Source: Spirochaetota bacterium (lineage in GTDB: Bacteria; Spirochaetota; Spirochaetia; Treponematales; UBA12059). Taken from it: a stretch of 57,290 nt of DNA. Each line of letters opens with the position of its first letter. Within the stretch, counting starts at the first letter, position 1. The notes below the pieces were generated by a model. That model saw nothing but the letters and a program-made list of their open reading frames with translations. It had not been told where the DNA came from and did no database searches. Positions 16,359 through 26,561 of this stretch are shown one piece after another. A program made the position numbers and the translations under genes. Location of the stretch: assembly GCA_026398615.1 (NCBI GenBank), contig JAPLSN010000020.1, positions 1 through 57,290 of the forward strand, written 5' to 3'.

Positions 16359-17939
16359 TCATTCGAGGGCCTTCCGTGCCAGCTCCAGGTCTTCCACGAG
16401 CCGTTTCGCGCCCGGCTGGAGGGCGAGCGCCCGTTCGACGAGGGCTTCCGCTTCCGCGAAACGGCCCGCGTTGTAGAGCGCGGCGAAGCGGTTATGGGTT
16501 TCCGCGATCCAGTTGTTCCGCATGGCCTCGAGGTTCCGGATGAGGATCGCGCTGCCGGGAACCTTCGCGAGCCCCCGCTCCAGAACCGCGGCGGCGGCGA
16601 GCCAGTCCGAACGCGACGCGCTCTCGTTCGCCGCGTTGTCGTACAGGTACTCGACGAACTCGCGGTAGCGGGCGGCGTCGATCGTACCGTCCGCGAAGGC
16701 GGCCGCGGCAACGGCGTCGGCTTCGGCGAACGGCCGGGTGCGCACGGTGTCCGTCACCCTAGCCTCGCGCAGAGATCGCCGGGCGGTTTCCAGCATCTCG
16801 GGCGGGAGCCTGCCGCCAGCGCGGCGAAGCAGGGCTTCCGCGTTGTCCCAGGCTTTCGCGCGGACGAGGTCGGCGAGGGGGTTCAGGACCGACGCGCGGA
16901 GGAACTCCCGCACGCGTTCGTCGTCCATGCCCGACGCGATGAGGCTCTCCGCGAAGGCCGCTCCTTCCTCCCACCTGCCCTTCCCGGCATGGTCCGCGAG
17001 CGCGTTGTGCGACGTCAATACCCGGAGCTCGCGTGTCTTCGTGTCCGCGCCGTACCGGGATTCGAACGCCGCGATGAATTCGAGGGCCGGGGTGAACGAC
17101 CTGGTTTCGTTGAGCGCCGACACGAGGTTCGAAAACCGCCCATCGAGGTATTCGCGCGATTCCACGGTGCCCAGGAACGCGTGGACGTCCGCGGCGAGGG
17201 CGAACGCGTCGTCCCATCGGCCGGCTCCCTCGGCCAGGGTGGCGCGGTTCCGCAGTATGAGCGAAAGGAGTTCCCGTTCGCCGACCGGTTTCCGTCCGGA
17301 ATAAGCCCCCGGCGGCACGTAGGAATATCCCGTGGCCTTCCCGAAGGAATCGACGAAAGCCTTCTTCGTTCCCGGTTCGAAACCCGAGGCGTTCGTGGTT
17401 TCGACGTCGACGGTCCGCCCCGGGGCCAGGAACACGGAGCAGAACGCGTGGTCCGCGGTCACGACGCCGCCGACAGCGAGGCCCGCGGCCTTGGCGAAGG
17501 CCGCGTAGAGCACGGCCGAGGACACGCAATTGAAGCTGCCGCGGAGCAGGGCCGCGTCCACGCCGGTTTCCCTGGCTGAATAGGCCCTCAGGACGCGGTC
17601 GTGGAGGAAGGCAAGCAGTGCTTCCCCGCGGGCATACGGATCGGGGAGCGCGCCGGGACCCGCGACCGAGTCCGCAAGGAGACGCTGCAGGATTTCATCG
17701 GCCGCGCGGCGTTCGGAGCCCCCGGATCCCGAGAAATCCAGGGCAGCTTTCGTGAAGGCTTCCGGGGGCATCGGGTCCGGCGCCCGTGCGGCCTCGACGG
17801 CCCAAGCCGCCGGTTCCATCGGGGGAAGGGTTCCCGGTACCGCCGCGGGAGCGGCGGAAACCGAGCCCAGGATGAGCAGCGCGACGGCCGCGGCGATGGC
17901 CGCGCGTCCGAGCCTGAAACCGCCGGCATCCGTCTTCAT
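16359..17939 (-). CDS. Exported transglutaminase-like protein with TPR-type C-terminus
   Basis: The protein has 526 residues from the ATG at 17939, chosen because GGGGAGG lies just upstream and a signal peptide follows (about residues 8-33, IAAAVALLILGSVSAAPAA). Residues about 110-220 show a transglutaminase-like cysteine-histidine-aspartate arrangement (GSFNCVSSAVLYAAFAKAAG, ADHAFCSVFLA, VDVETTN). The rest is helical. The last 100 residues contain TPR-like helices (AAVLERGLAKVPGSAILIRN, RFAEAEALVERALALQPGAK). It is probably periplasmic. Transglutaminase-like proteins act as peptidases, amidases or scaffolds, and the specific role cannot be read. It is divergent from trxB. Confidence 0.7.
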   Translation of the reverse strand: MKTDAGGFRLGRAAIAAAVALLILGSVSAAPAAVPGTLPPMEPAAWAVEAARAPDPMPPEAFTKAALDFSGSGGSERRAADEILQRLLADSVAGPGALPDPYARGEALLAFLHDRVLRAYSARETGVDAALLRGSFNCVSSAVLYAAFAKAAGLAVGGVVTADHAFCSVFLAPGRTVDVETTNASGFEPGTKKAFVDSFGKATGYSYVPPGAYSGRKPVGERELLSLILRNRATLAEGAGRWDDAFALAADVHAFLGTVESREYLDGRFSNLVSALNETRSFTPALEFIAAFESRYGADTKTRELRVLTSHNALADHAGKGRWEEGAAFAESLIASGMDDERVREFLRASVLNPLADLVRAKAWDNAEALLRRAGGRLPPEMLETARRSLREARVTDTVRTRPFAEADAVAAAAFADGTIDAARYREFVEYLYDNAANESASRSDWLAAAAVLERGLAKVPGSAILIRNLEAMRNNWIAETHNRFAALYNAGRFAEAEALVERALALQPGAKRLVEDLELARKALE

Positions 17940-18085
17940 CGCACCTCCCCGTCGGACCGCGTCTTGCCGGATCCGCCCGCGTCGGGTATATTCGAGTCGT
18001 TCCGTCCCTTGCATTGAAATGTAGCCATATTCCGCGGCGCGTTCCAATCCAAATCGGGGCAATCCGCAAAACGGGAAAGGTCGAC

Positions 18086-19015
18086 ATGCCTGACAGAGAC
18101 TTGATAATCGTCGGAGCCGGCGCCGCGGGGCTTTCCGCCGCCCAGTACGGAGCCAGGGCCGCCCTCGATACCCTTGTGGTGGAGGAAATGGCTCCCGGGG
18201 GGCAAGCTCTCGTCATCGACCTGCTCGAAAACTATCCCGGCCTTCCCCCCACCGGCGGCTTCGATTTCTCAGAGGCGATGCGGGCCCAGGCGGAGCGCTT
18301 CGGCGCCAGCTTCCTGACCGCCAGCGTTACGGCCATCCGCAAGGAGGGCGACATCTTCACGGTGGAGACACCGGAAGGCAAGCTCACGGCCCGGGCCGTC
18401 GTCATCGCGACAGGAGCCAGGCACCGCAGGCTCGACGTGCCCGGCGAAGCCCGCCTCACGGGACGGGGGGTGTCGTATTGCGCCACCTGCGACGGTCCTT
18501 TCTTCAAGGGCAGGCGGATGTTCGTTGTCGGCGGCGGCGACGCGGCCTGCGACGAAGCCTTGTTCCTCTCCAAGCTCGCCGACAAGGTCGTGATGGTCCA
18601 CCGGCGGGACAGGTTCCGGGCGCAGAAATCCCTCGCGGAGCGGACGCTTTCGAACCCCAACATAGAAGTGAGGTTCAACCAGGTCATCAGGGAAATCAGG
18701 GGCGAAAGGAACGTGGAATCCGTCCTCCTCGAGCGGGTCGACGGCGGCGCAAGAAGCGAGGAACCCGCCGCCGCGGTGTTTGTCTTCGTCGGCTCGGAGC
18801 CGCAGAGCGCGCTCGTCGCGGGCATCGACAAGGACGGGACCGGAGCCATCATCACGGACGAGAAGATGGAAAGTTCCCTGCCCGGGCTGTTTGCCGCGGG
18901 TGACGTCAGGGTGGCGCCGTTCCGCCAGATCGTCACGGCGGCCTCCGACGGCGCGATCGCGGCTCACCGGGCGTCGCAGTACATCGACGAGCTTCGCGGG
19001 GCGGCGTACCGCTGA
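18086..19015 (+). CDS. trxB: Thioredoxin reductase
   Basis: The protein has 309 residues, the low-molecular-weight type. It transfers electrons from NADPH through FAD to thioredoxin. The FAD-binding GAGAAGLSAAQYGARA is at residues 10-25. The redox-active disulfide is C132-A-T-C135 followed by DGPFF. The NADPH-binding GGGDAACDEA and HRRDRFRAQ lie at 149-180, and the C-terminal FAD motif is GLFAAGDVR. It is cytoplasmic. The start ATG has AAAGG upstream. The GH3 gene starts 5 bp after the stop, so the two may be co-transcribed. Confidence 0.93.
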   Translation: MPDRDLIIVGAGAAGLSAAQYGARAALDTLVVEEMAPGGQALVIDLLENYPGLPPTGGFDFSEAMRAQAERFGASFLTASVTAIRKEGDIFTVETPEGKLTARAVVIATGARHRRLDVPGEARLTGRGVSYCATCDGPFFKGRRMFVVGGGDAACDEALFLSKLADKVVMVHRRDRFRAQKSLAERTLSNPNIEVRFNQVIREIRGERNVESVLLERVDGGARSEEPAAAVFVFVGSEPQSALVAGIDKDGTGAIITDEKMESSLPGLFAAGDVRVAPFRQIVTAASDGAIAAHRASQYIDELRGAAYR

Positions 19016-19020
19016 GCCCG

Positions 19021-20684
<1,664 letters not shown>

Positions 20685-20688
<4 letters not shown>

Positions 20689-21548
20689 AGCGGATGCTGC
20701 GCGGATGGCGGCGGCTCGAAAAGTCCTGCTTGCCCGCCCTCGGACGTTTTTTGGCTTCCCGCGAAGCCTGGTGCGCCGGTTTTTCGAGCCGCATCATGAA
20801 GCGCGGCCGGCTCGCCCTTCCCGAGCCGTTCTCCGGTTCGGTGTTCGCCGACTCAGGCGACGAGATCGAGTCGGCCATACTGTTCCTGTCCGGCGGGATA
20901 TGGTTCCCCGTGTTCGGTTCGCTGCCCGACGAGCCGGCCCGCGAGGCGATACGGAGCTTCGTGCTGGCCAGGGGATATTCCGCCTTTTCCTGCATCGGCC
21001 TTGAATCCGACGTGGAAGCCCTGGTATCGACCCTCTTCATGAAACCGGTTGAAACGGTGCGCTATCTCGACATGGCGCTCGACGCGCCAGAACGGGAGTT
21101 TCCCCCCCAGAGTCTCGTGGGCCTCTCTTCGCGGCCGGCGGGTCCTTGCGATTTCGAGAAGCTCCGTCCCCTCCAGGCGGCGTACGAGCTCGAGGAAGTG
21201 ATACTGGACCCGGAGTCCTTCGACTCCAAGGCCAGCGCCGCGGCGCTCAGGCGTTCCCTGGCGGACGAGATCGTCGTCGTCGCGGAACTGGACGGCGCCA
21301 TCGTGGCCAAGGCGCAGACGAACGCCCGCGGCATCGTGAGGGACCAGGTCGGCGGCGTCTACGTGCTTCCCGGTCTGCGGGGTCGCGGCATCGGGCGTTT
21401 CGTCGTCGCCACCCTCCTCGCGGCCATCGCGGCTGACGGGCGCGGCGCCTCACTTTTCGTGAAGAAGGGCAACCTGCCCGCGGTTTCGCTCTACGCCGGA
21501 CTCGGGTTCGATTTCGTGGGGAATTTCCGTATTGACTACTTCGCGTAG
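20685..21548 (+). CDS. GNAT-family N-acetyltransferase
   Basis: The protein has 287 residues and starts with an ATG overlapping the previous stop (ATGA). The N-terminal half (about 1-140) is an unrecognised domain of the kind fused in two-domain GNAT proteins. The C-terminal half has the acetyl-CoA-binding signature VGGVYVLPGLRGRGIGRFVV, preceded by VVAELDGAIVAKAQTNARG and followed by SLFVKKGNLPAVSLYAGLGF. This is a DUF4081- or FR47-like arrangement. Tight coupling to the GH3 hexosaminidase suggests a role in amino-sugar or cell-wall recycling, but the acceptor substrate cannot be predicted. Confidence 0.8.
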
Positions 21549-21572
21549 CGGGCTTTCGTACCGTGCGGCGCT

Positions 21573-22436
21573 TCAGTCCCGGGTGTCCTCTCCATCGGGC
21601 GAATCGGATGGGTCAGCCAGCCAGAACTCGCCCGAGTAGCAGTATTCCGCGCGGGCGGCGGCATAGAGCCTTCCGTCGTCGAGCCACTTCACGTAGACGG
21701 CTTCCCGCAGGGAAGCGTCGGGCATCCTCCGGCCGAAGGACACCGTCGTCTCGCGTTCGCAGAAGCCGAAGGCCGCGGCCGCCGCGGCCGCGGCGCAGGC
21801 GCAGGCGCAGATGTCGGGACCGCGGTCCCGCACGTGGAGCCTCGAGCGGGAGACGATGCGCGCTTCCACGGCCGTCATGTCGTCGGAGACGGCCCTGAAC
21901 GTGGCGCGGGGGCGGCCGCCTGGGCCTTCACGGGATGAAGCGGCGAAGAGCACCGCGAAGGGGAAGCCGCCCGCGCGCACCGGCACGATGTCGACGCGCC
22001 GCCCGCCCGTTTCCACGGTCCGGGAAAGCGACGACAGGTTCGCGGCGACGAATTCCTCGCCGCCGGGCGAGAGCGGCGGGCGCAGGGTCACGGCGAAGGT
22101 GGCAGAATCGATGATGTCGGCTTCGAGGCTTCCGTCGGGAGTGTCCAGGACGATGCGGTCGGCGGGAGCCCTGCCCGAGTCGAAGAGGTAACGTGCGGCG
22201 CACAACGCGTCGACGGGACCCGCCGGGTGCGGGTCGCCTCCCCGCGAAAAGGACCGTAGCCAGATGCGTTCCGGCGTCCGCTCGAGAGCCACGAATCCGG
22301 CGGCTCCCGCGCCCCGCCTGCGGCGCAGGATCGAGGCGGCCAGCATGGGGAAGTCAGGCAGGCGGCCGCCTGATTCGCAGTCGAAAAGTATCCGGTCGTC
22401 GCCCGAGACATGCAGCTTGTAGAACTTGAGGTTCAT
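21573..22436 (-). CDS. Diaminopimelate-epimerase-like protein with a lost catalytic cysteine
   Basis: The protein has 287 residues, with ATG at 22436 and GGGAG upstream. The overall pattern follows DapF. The N-terminal FYKLHVSGDDRILFD matches the family's FTKMHGLGNDFVVID. The segment LAASILRRRRGAGAAGFVAL matches the conserved RRFGIGADG region, and DALCAARYLFDSG matches CGNGARCLARYLYD. The first catalytic Cys/Asn block CGN is replaced by PVD. In the second block, RDRGPDICACACAAA stands for ERGVGETLACGTGA, with only one cysteine in register and the conserved Glu-Thr changed. It is therefore probably not an active epimerase, and may have another isomerase or binding function. Confidence 0.65.
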   Translation of the reverse strand: MNLKFYKLHVSGDDRILFDCESGGRLPDFPMLAASILRRRRGAGAAGFVALERTPERIWLRSFSRGGDPHPAGPVDALCAARYLFDSGRAPADRIVLDTPDGSLEADIIDSATFAVTLRPPLSPGGEEFVAANLSSLSRTVETGGRRVDIVPVRAGGFPFAVLFAASSREGPGGRPRATFRAVSDDMTAVEARIVSRSRLHVRDRGPDICACACAAAAAAAAFGFCERETTVSFGRRMPDASLREAVYVKWLDDGRLYAAARAEYCYSGEFWLADPSDSPDGEDTRD

Positions 22437-22514
22437 CGTCGCTCCCGGCGGGCGCCTGGACCCGACCCGTGTCCAGTGTAACCGCTGACGGATCAAGGCG
22501 GCAAGACCGCGCGC

Positions 22515-22543
22515 TTGCGGCGGCCGCGCTTCCCGGGTAGAAT
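22515..22543 (+). promoter_or_regulatory. Promoter directly before the rnhB ATG (leaderless)
   Basis: TTGCGG (22515-22520) and TAGAAT (22538-22543) have a 17-bp spacer, and the ATG at 22552 lies 8 bases beyond the -10 box. The AGG just before the ATG is too close to serve as a Shine-Dalgarno. Confidence 0.55.
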
Positions 22544-22551
22544 CGCAGGTC

Positions 22552-23214
22552 ATGGGCGGAGCTGAAAATACGGCGGGAAACCGCACGGGGGACCGGGGGG
22601 TGACCTGCGGCATCGACGAAGCGGGACGCGGTCCACTTGCGGGCCCGGTAGCGGCCGCCGCGGTGGTGCTGCCTGCGGATTTCCCCTTCGATGTGCTCGG
22701 CGATTCGAAAGCCCTGAGCCCGAAGCGTCGCGAATTCGCCGCGGCGCTCATCTACAAGCGCGCGATCGCCTGGTCCATCGGCTGGGCGCATCCCTTCGAG
22801 ATCGACGAACTGAACATCCTCAATGCCACATTCCTGGCCATGGAGCGGGCATTCAGGGGGATCCGGGTGGCGGTGGACTCGATCATCGTGGACGGGAACC
22901 GGAAGCCGCCTTTCGACCCGCGCTGCGTGCCCATCGTCAAGGCCGATTCGACGGTGCCCGAAGTGATGGCAGCGTCGATACTCGCCAAGACCGCGCGCGA
23001 CCGGGCCATGGAACGCTTCGACTGGCTCTACCCAGAGTACGGCTATGCGCGGCACAAGGGCTATCCGACCGCCGCCCACCGAGCCGCCTGCATCGAGCTC
23101 GGCCCTTCGCCGATACAACGCCTGACCTTCACCGTGCGGGTCGACGAGGTTTTTGCCACGGAGGCACGGAAGCATGGAGAATGTGAAGGACACGAAGATG
23201 AGAAGAAAAAGTAA
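22552..23214 (+). CDS. rnhB: Ribonuclease HII with a repeat-derived C-terminal tail
   Basis: The protein has 220 residues. RNase HII removes RNA from RNA-DNA hybrids and single ribonucleotides from DNA in the cytoplasm. The first catalytic Asp-Glu pair is in CGIDEAGRGPLAGPV. DSIIVDGNRKPP and KADSTVPEVMAASILAKTAR supply the other conserved residues, and GYPTAAHRAAC is typical of the C-terminal part. Family homology ends near QRLTFTVRVDEVFA (about residue 202). The remaining 18 residues (TEARKHGECEGHEDEKKK) are translated from a decorated GCCACGGAGG-type intergenic repeat, so the ancestral stop codon seems to have been replaced by the repeat. Confidence 0.92.
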   Translation: MGGAENTAGNRTGDRGVTCGIDEAGRGPLAGPVAAAAVVLPADFPFDVLGDSKALSPKRREFAAALIYKRAIAWSIGWAHPFEIDELNILNATFLAMERAFRGIRVAVDSIIVDGNRKPPFDPRCVPIVKADSTVPEVMAASILAKTARDRAMERFDWLYPEYGYARHKGYPTAAHRAACIELGPSPIQRLTFTVRVDEVFATEARKHGECEGHEDEKKK

Positions 23215-23375
23215 TCAGGCTTGGATGAAAGAAGGGATGCCGGTGCATCGGCTGCCGCTGCATTTCACGCAGCAATTCAGATTCGCCCCGTCCTCATCCT
23301 GTCCTTTCCCGTCCCCTGTTCCTCCATTCGCTTCCTTCCCTTTTCCGTTGCTTCTCCTCTCCGTGCCTCCGTGTC
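23155..23375. repeat. Inverted pair of decorated GGAGGCACGGA-type repeats between convergent genes
   Basis: GCCACGGAGGCACGGAAGC at 23155-23173 reads into the 3' end of rnhB. The inverted copy (CTCCGTGCCTCCGTGTC, 23359-23375) lies 40 bp beyond the stop of the convergent outer-membrane gene. Each gene therefore has the purine-rich version on its own coding strand just after its end. The bases between are pyrimidine-rich with no recognisable gene. Confidence 0.65.
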
Positions 23376-23414
23376 AAGATTTCCTCGATTCATGCGCGTG
23401 CTGGTATTCTCCGG

Positions 23415-26258
23415 TCAGAAGCCGAGCGGGGTCTCGTACGTGAAGTACCACACCATGTCGTCCGGCGTCAGGTCCCGGGCCATGGCGGGATCCATCCTGA
23501 TCGCCGCGCCCATGCGGAGATCGGCAATCCCCATTTCCATCAGCATGCCGGCGTCGACGTAGAAATCGGGCGCGATCCGCCATTGCCCGTCGTATCCGAC
23601 CATGGTTTCGACGCGGTATTCCAGCGAGGAACCGCCGAAGGGCAGGAGTAACGACACGCCGCCGACAGCGGAAACGACCGGTGGCGAGGACGTCCCCAGT
23701 GCAGCCTCGCCGAAGCCGAGCACGCCCGGGCTGAAGATTTCCGGGCCGCCTGCGCGCCACGCCGCCAGGACGTCAGCCTGGAACCTGATGACGCCGAGCG
23801 CCTCGCGGCCCCGCGTCTTCAGGAGCGAGGAAACGCCGTGGAAACCGCCGGCGGTCGGCGCCGCCGCGACCGTGAAAGCCGCCGTGACGAGTCCGGCCGG
23901 GGCTTCCAGGAACGGGATGCCGGCCTTCTGCCAGTCGAAAAGGACGGATGCGAAGAAAAAGCCGAGCGTGGAGCTTTCGCCGCCGGAATCGGGCCCCGAC
24001 AGGACGAAATCGGCCGGAGCTTCGGTCGTGCGGATCAACGCCCCGCCCAGGCCGGCTTCGAGCAGGCGGGAATGGGGATAGCGCGCCCGGTTCACGACGG
24101 GAAGGCCGAAGAAAGCGATAGCGGCCTCCCTGACGGCGAAAGCCCCGTCGGCGGAATAGGCGAGGCCGCGCATCGCGCCCGCGGAGAGGTCGAGCGGTCC
24201 GATCGTGGTCATGAGGCTGGCGAAGGCATCGGCCTGGCGGATCCCGGGATACCAGGCCACGCTGGCGGCGACCAGCGTGTCGGGCATCCCGTTCCCGAGC
24301 GGGAGCGAGGAGAAGACGCCGAAGACGCCACCGCCCCACTCCATGCCGTCGGGCGAAGCCACCCAGGTCGGGTAGGGGAGGAAGAGGCTCGGTCCCGGCG
24401 CATTGAGGAAGGGACGCGACGCGATCGCGGTCGGTTCCGGCCGGGCAATGTCGGCGGGCACGACCGGTACGACCTCCACGGAACCCGAAGGCTTCACGGC
24501 GGAAGGGCGCTTCAGCACGAAGCCGCGATACGAGAGCGAACCGTAGACCAGGCCGCCGGGCGTCGAAACGGCGCAGTAGGCGCCCACCGGATCGGCGATC
24601 TCCGCCGCCGCCCCGGCGTCTCCCGGCTTCCAGCGGTAGACCGCGACGCTCCCGGTCCGGTCGCAGCCGAAGAGGATGCTGCCGTCCGCGTCGAAGCGCG
24701 GGAGGAACACCGAGGCCGCTGCGACGGCGGGATCGCCGGTATCGACGCCGAACAGGGACGCCACCGGCGGGGCGGGGACCGCGTAGCGCGCGACGCTCCC
24801 GTCGCCGCAATCCATGAGCGCCAGCTCCATGCCCGCGCGGGTGCCGACGACGAAGGCAATGTTCTTCCCGTCGGGAGAAAAGGCCGGTTCCGAAACGGTG
24901 AGCCGCGCGGCGCCGGGAGCGCTTCCGGCCCGGCCGGGAAGGGGGAAGAGCGTCACGGTCTCGCCGCCTTGCCCGATTTCGACGAGCGAGGAGCAAGGAC
25001 CTTCGGATCGGACGGCCACGATGCGCGATCCGTCCGGGGAGACCGCCGCCTGGGTGAACCCGCCAGATCGCGTGAGGCGCTCCGTTCGCCCCGTCGAGCG
25101 GCTCCATCGCCAGATGTCGCAGCGGACGGTCATGGGTGCGGGAAGCGCGCCGTCCGCTTCGTACGACGCGAACACGAGGACGGAGCCGTCCGCCGTGGCG
25201 GACAGGCCGAAGGGCCAGATCGACGCCTCGAAGAGCACGCGCTCGTCTCCGGTCCCGGGATCGTAGACGACGACGGCATTGAGGGCGTCGGGGCGTCGCC
25301 TGAACAGCACGAACTTCCCGTCGCCGGCCCAGGCCGGCGGATAGTAGTGGGCCGCGGTCGTCCGGGGGGAGATGCGCGTCCCGTCGGGGACGGCCAGGTC
25401 GTCGCGGTAGCGGCGCGAGAGTTCCATGCGCAGTTCGTCGTACAGTGTTTCGATGGGTTCGCCCGTCGTCCGTTTCACCGCTTCGTCGAAGGTCAGGAAA
25501 TCCGAATGCCGGAGTTTTTCGACGCGGGCGAAGACGTCGCTCCCGAAACGGCTCCGGAGATATGCGATGAATACGTAGCCCGCTGCGTACATCCTGCCGT
25601 CCGGCACGATCTCCGGCCCGGACGCGGATGCTTCGCCGAGCCGCCAGTATTCCTGTTCGACCAGCGCGGCCTTGTAATACATCTCGAAAAAGCGCGACCG
25701 GCCGCGGCCGCCGGAGCTGAATGCCGTCTCCAGGTTCGTCGTGATCCCCTCGATGGCCCAGCCGGGCAGGGGCGCCGCATTGAAGGCGCCGAAGGTCGGG
25801 CCGAAGACCGCCGACATCTTCACGGCCAGGCCGTCGCGGTGCATCACGTGCACGTAGTGCGTCAATTCATGGGTGAAGACGAGCCTGATCCAGTCCCCGT
25901 CCGCGGGCCCGGACAGGGCGCCCGACGGGCCGCAGAGGTAGATGGCGATGTGCGGCGGGAAAGGCGTGAAGTAACCGTTCGGCGCGTCGACGCGGTTCAC
26001 GAGGAGGACGCGGATCTTATCGGGCGATGAACCGAAGTAACCCGTCACCTCGCCGTACACGTCTTCCGCGAAGGACGCGAGCTCCGCCGCCCAGGTCTCG
26101 TCGCGGGGTTCGAATACGATCTCGAAGTGCCCCGTCTCCGCGACGCGGAATCCCCGGAATGCCTCGTCGGCGCCCAGGCGGCCGACGGCCAGCGCGCCGA
26201 GGATGAAAATGCAGGTCAGGAAGGCCGTACGCGGCCGGGGAAGTCGTTCGATGCGCAT
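23415..26258 (-). CDS. Outer-membrane protein: gluzincin peptidase + WD40-like propeller + C-terminal barrel
   Basis: The protein has 947 residues. AAGGAG lies upstream of the ATG at 26258, and a signal peptide spans about residues 10-30 (LTCIFILGALAVGRLGA). Residues about 40-280 are a peptidase-MA-like zinc domain with H130-E-L-T-H134 and the third ligand E170 (LPGWAIEGITTNLE). Residues about 300-600 have PD40/TolB-type beta-propeller repeats (YPPAWAGDGKFVLFRRR, AAVSPDGSRIVAVRS, PAFSPDGKNIAFV). The last 300 or so residues look like an outer-membrane beta-barrel, ending in the aromatic residue F. It is probably a surface-anchored metalloprotease or peptidoglycan/protein-binding machine. The substrate is unknown. 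Confidence 0.8.
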   Translation of the reverse strand: MRIERLPRPRTAFLTCIFILGALAVGRLGADEAFRGFRVAETGHFEIVFEPRDETWAAELASFAEDVYGEVTGYFGSSPDKIRVLLVNRVDAPNGYFTPFPPHIAIYLCGPSGALSGPADGDWIRLVFTHELTHYVHVMHRDGLAVKMSAVFGPTFGAFNAAPLPGWAIEGITTNLETAFSSGGRGRSRFFEMYYKAALVEQEYWRLGEASASGPEIVPDGRMYAAGYVFIAYLRSRFGSDVFARVEKLRHSDFLTFDEAVKRTTGEPIETLYDELRMELSRRYRDDLAVPDGTRISPRTTAAHYYPPAWAGDGKFVLFRRRPDALNAVVVYDPGTGDERVLFEASIWPFGLSATADGSVLVFASYEADGALPAPMTVRCDIWRWSRSTGRTERLTRSGGFTQAAVSPDGSRIVAVRSEGPCSSLVEIGQGGETVTLFPLPGRAGSAPGAARLTVSEPAFSPDGKNIAFVVGTRAGMELALMDCGDGSVARYAVPAPPVASLFGVDTGDPAVAAASVFLPRFDADGSILFGCDRTGSVAVYRWKPGDAGAAAEIADPVGAYCAVSTPGGLVYGSLSYRGFVLKRPSAVKPSGSVEVVPVVPADIARPEPTAIASRPFLNAPGPSLFLPYPTWVASPDGMEWGGGVFGVFSSLPLGNGMPDTLVAASVAWYPGIRQADAFASLMTTIGPLDLSAGAMRGLAYSADGAFAVREAAIAFFGLPVVNRARYPHSRLLEAGLGGALIRTTEAPADFVLSGPDSGGESSTLGFFFASVLFDWQKAGIPFLEAPAGLVTAAFTVAAAPTAGGFHGVSSLLKTRGREALGVIRFQADVLAAWRAGGPEIFSPGVLGFGEAALGTSSPPVVSAVGGVSLLLPFGGSSLEYRVETMVGYDGQWRIAPDFYVDAGMLMEMGIADLRMGAAIRMDPAMARDLTPDDMVWYFTYETPLGF

Positions 26259-26288
26259 TTGAGGCTCCTTGCCGTCCGGGATCGCTCA

Positions 26289-26318
26289 TTGCGGAGGGTA
26301 TCTGATTTTCGATATACT
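26289..26318 (+). promoter_or_regulatory. Promoter directly before a short ORF (leaderless)
   Basis: TTGCGG (26289-26294) and TATACT (26313-26318) have an 18-bp spacer, and the ATG at 26328 lies 9 bases after the -10 box. The promoter remains intact although the ORF it serves is truncated. Confidence 0.5.
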
Positions 26319-26327
26319 CAGATAACC

Positions 26328-26444
26328 ATGGCGGAACGGCAACATGACGAGGCATATCGCCATGAAACCGGAGGAACATGCTCTTCCCGCATCGATATCA
26401 GCTTGAAAGACGACCGGATCGAGCGGGTCGCGTATGGAAACTGA
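26328..26444 (+). pseudogene. N-terminal remnant of a TSCPD-domain protein (38 codons)
   Basis: The 38-residue product reads YRHETGGTCSSRIDISLKDD and RIERVAYGN, then stops. This matches the N-terminal half of the TSCPD family, whose small cysteine-rich proteins normally continue with GCxGNLxGI and end near a second TSCPD motif, for about 80 residues in all. Neither later motif occurs in any frame downstream before the IleRS terminator. The gene therefore seems cut after its first half while its promoter is preserved. A genuine short protein is the alternative. Confidence 0.5.
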
Positions 26445-26503
26445 CGGGCATATTCGCTGCGACCATGGGTCTCCTTCGCCCATGCCGCTTTCGCGGACAT
26501 CCT

Positions 26504-26540
26504 AAAAAAGGCAGCCTGAGGGTACTGCCCACGGGCTGCC
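26504..26540 (-). terminator. Rho-independent terminator of ileS
   Basis: On the minus strand GGCAGCC (26540-26534) pairs with GGCTGCC (26516-26510) and is followed by six T residues (26509-26504). It lies 22 bp after the ileS stop codon. Confidence 0.8.
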
Positions 26541-26561
26541 GTCCTGTTTCATTCCGTCCGA

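Noticed and set aside
23838-26030. 730-codon plus-strand open frame opposite the outer-membrane peptidase gene
   Set aside because: Composition bias and lack of any domain mark it as antisense shadow of a gene with a signal peptide, zinc site and propeller repeats.
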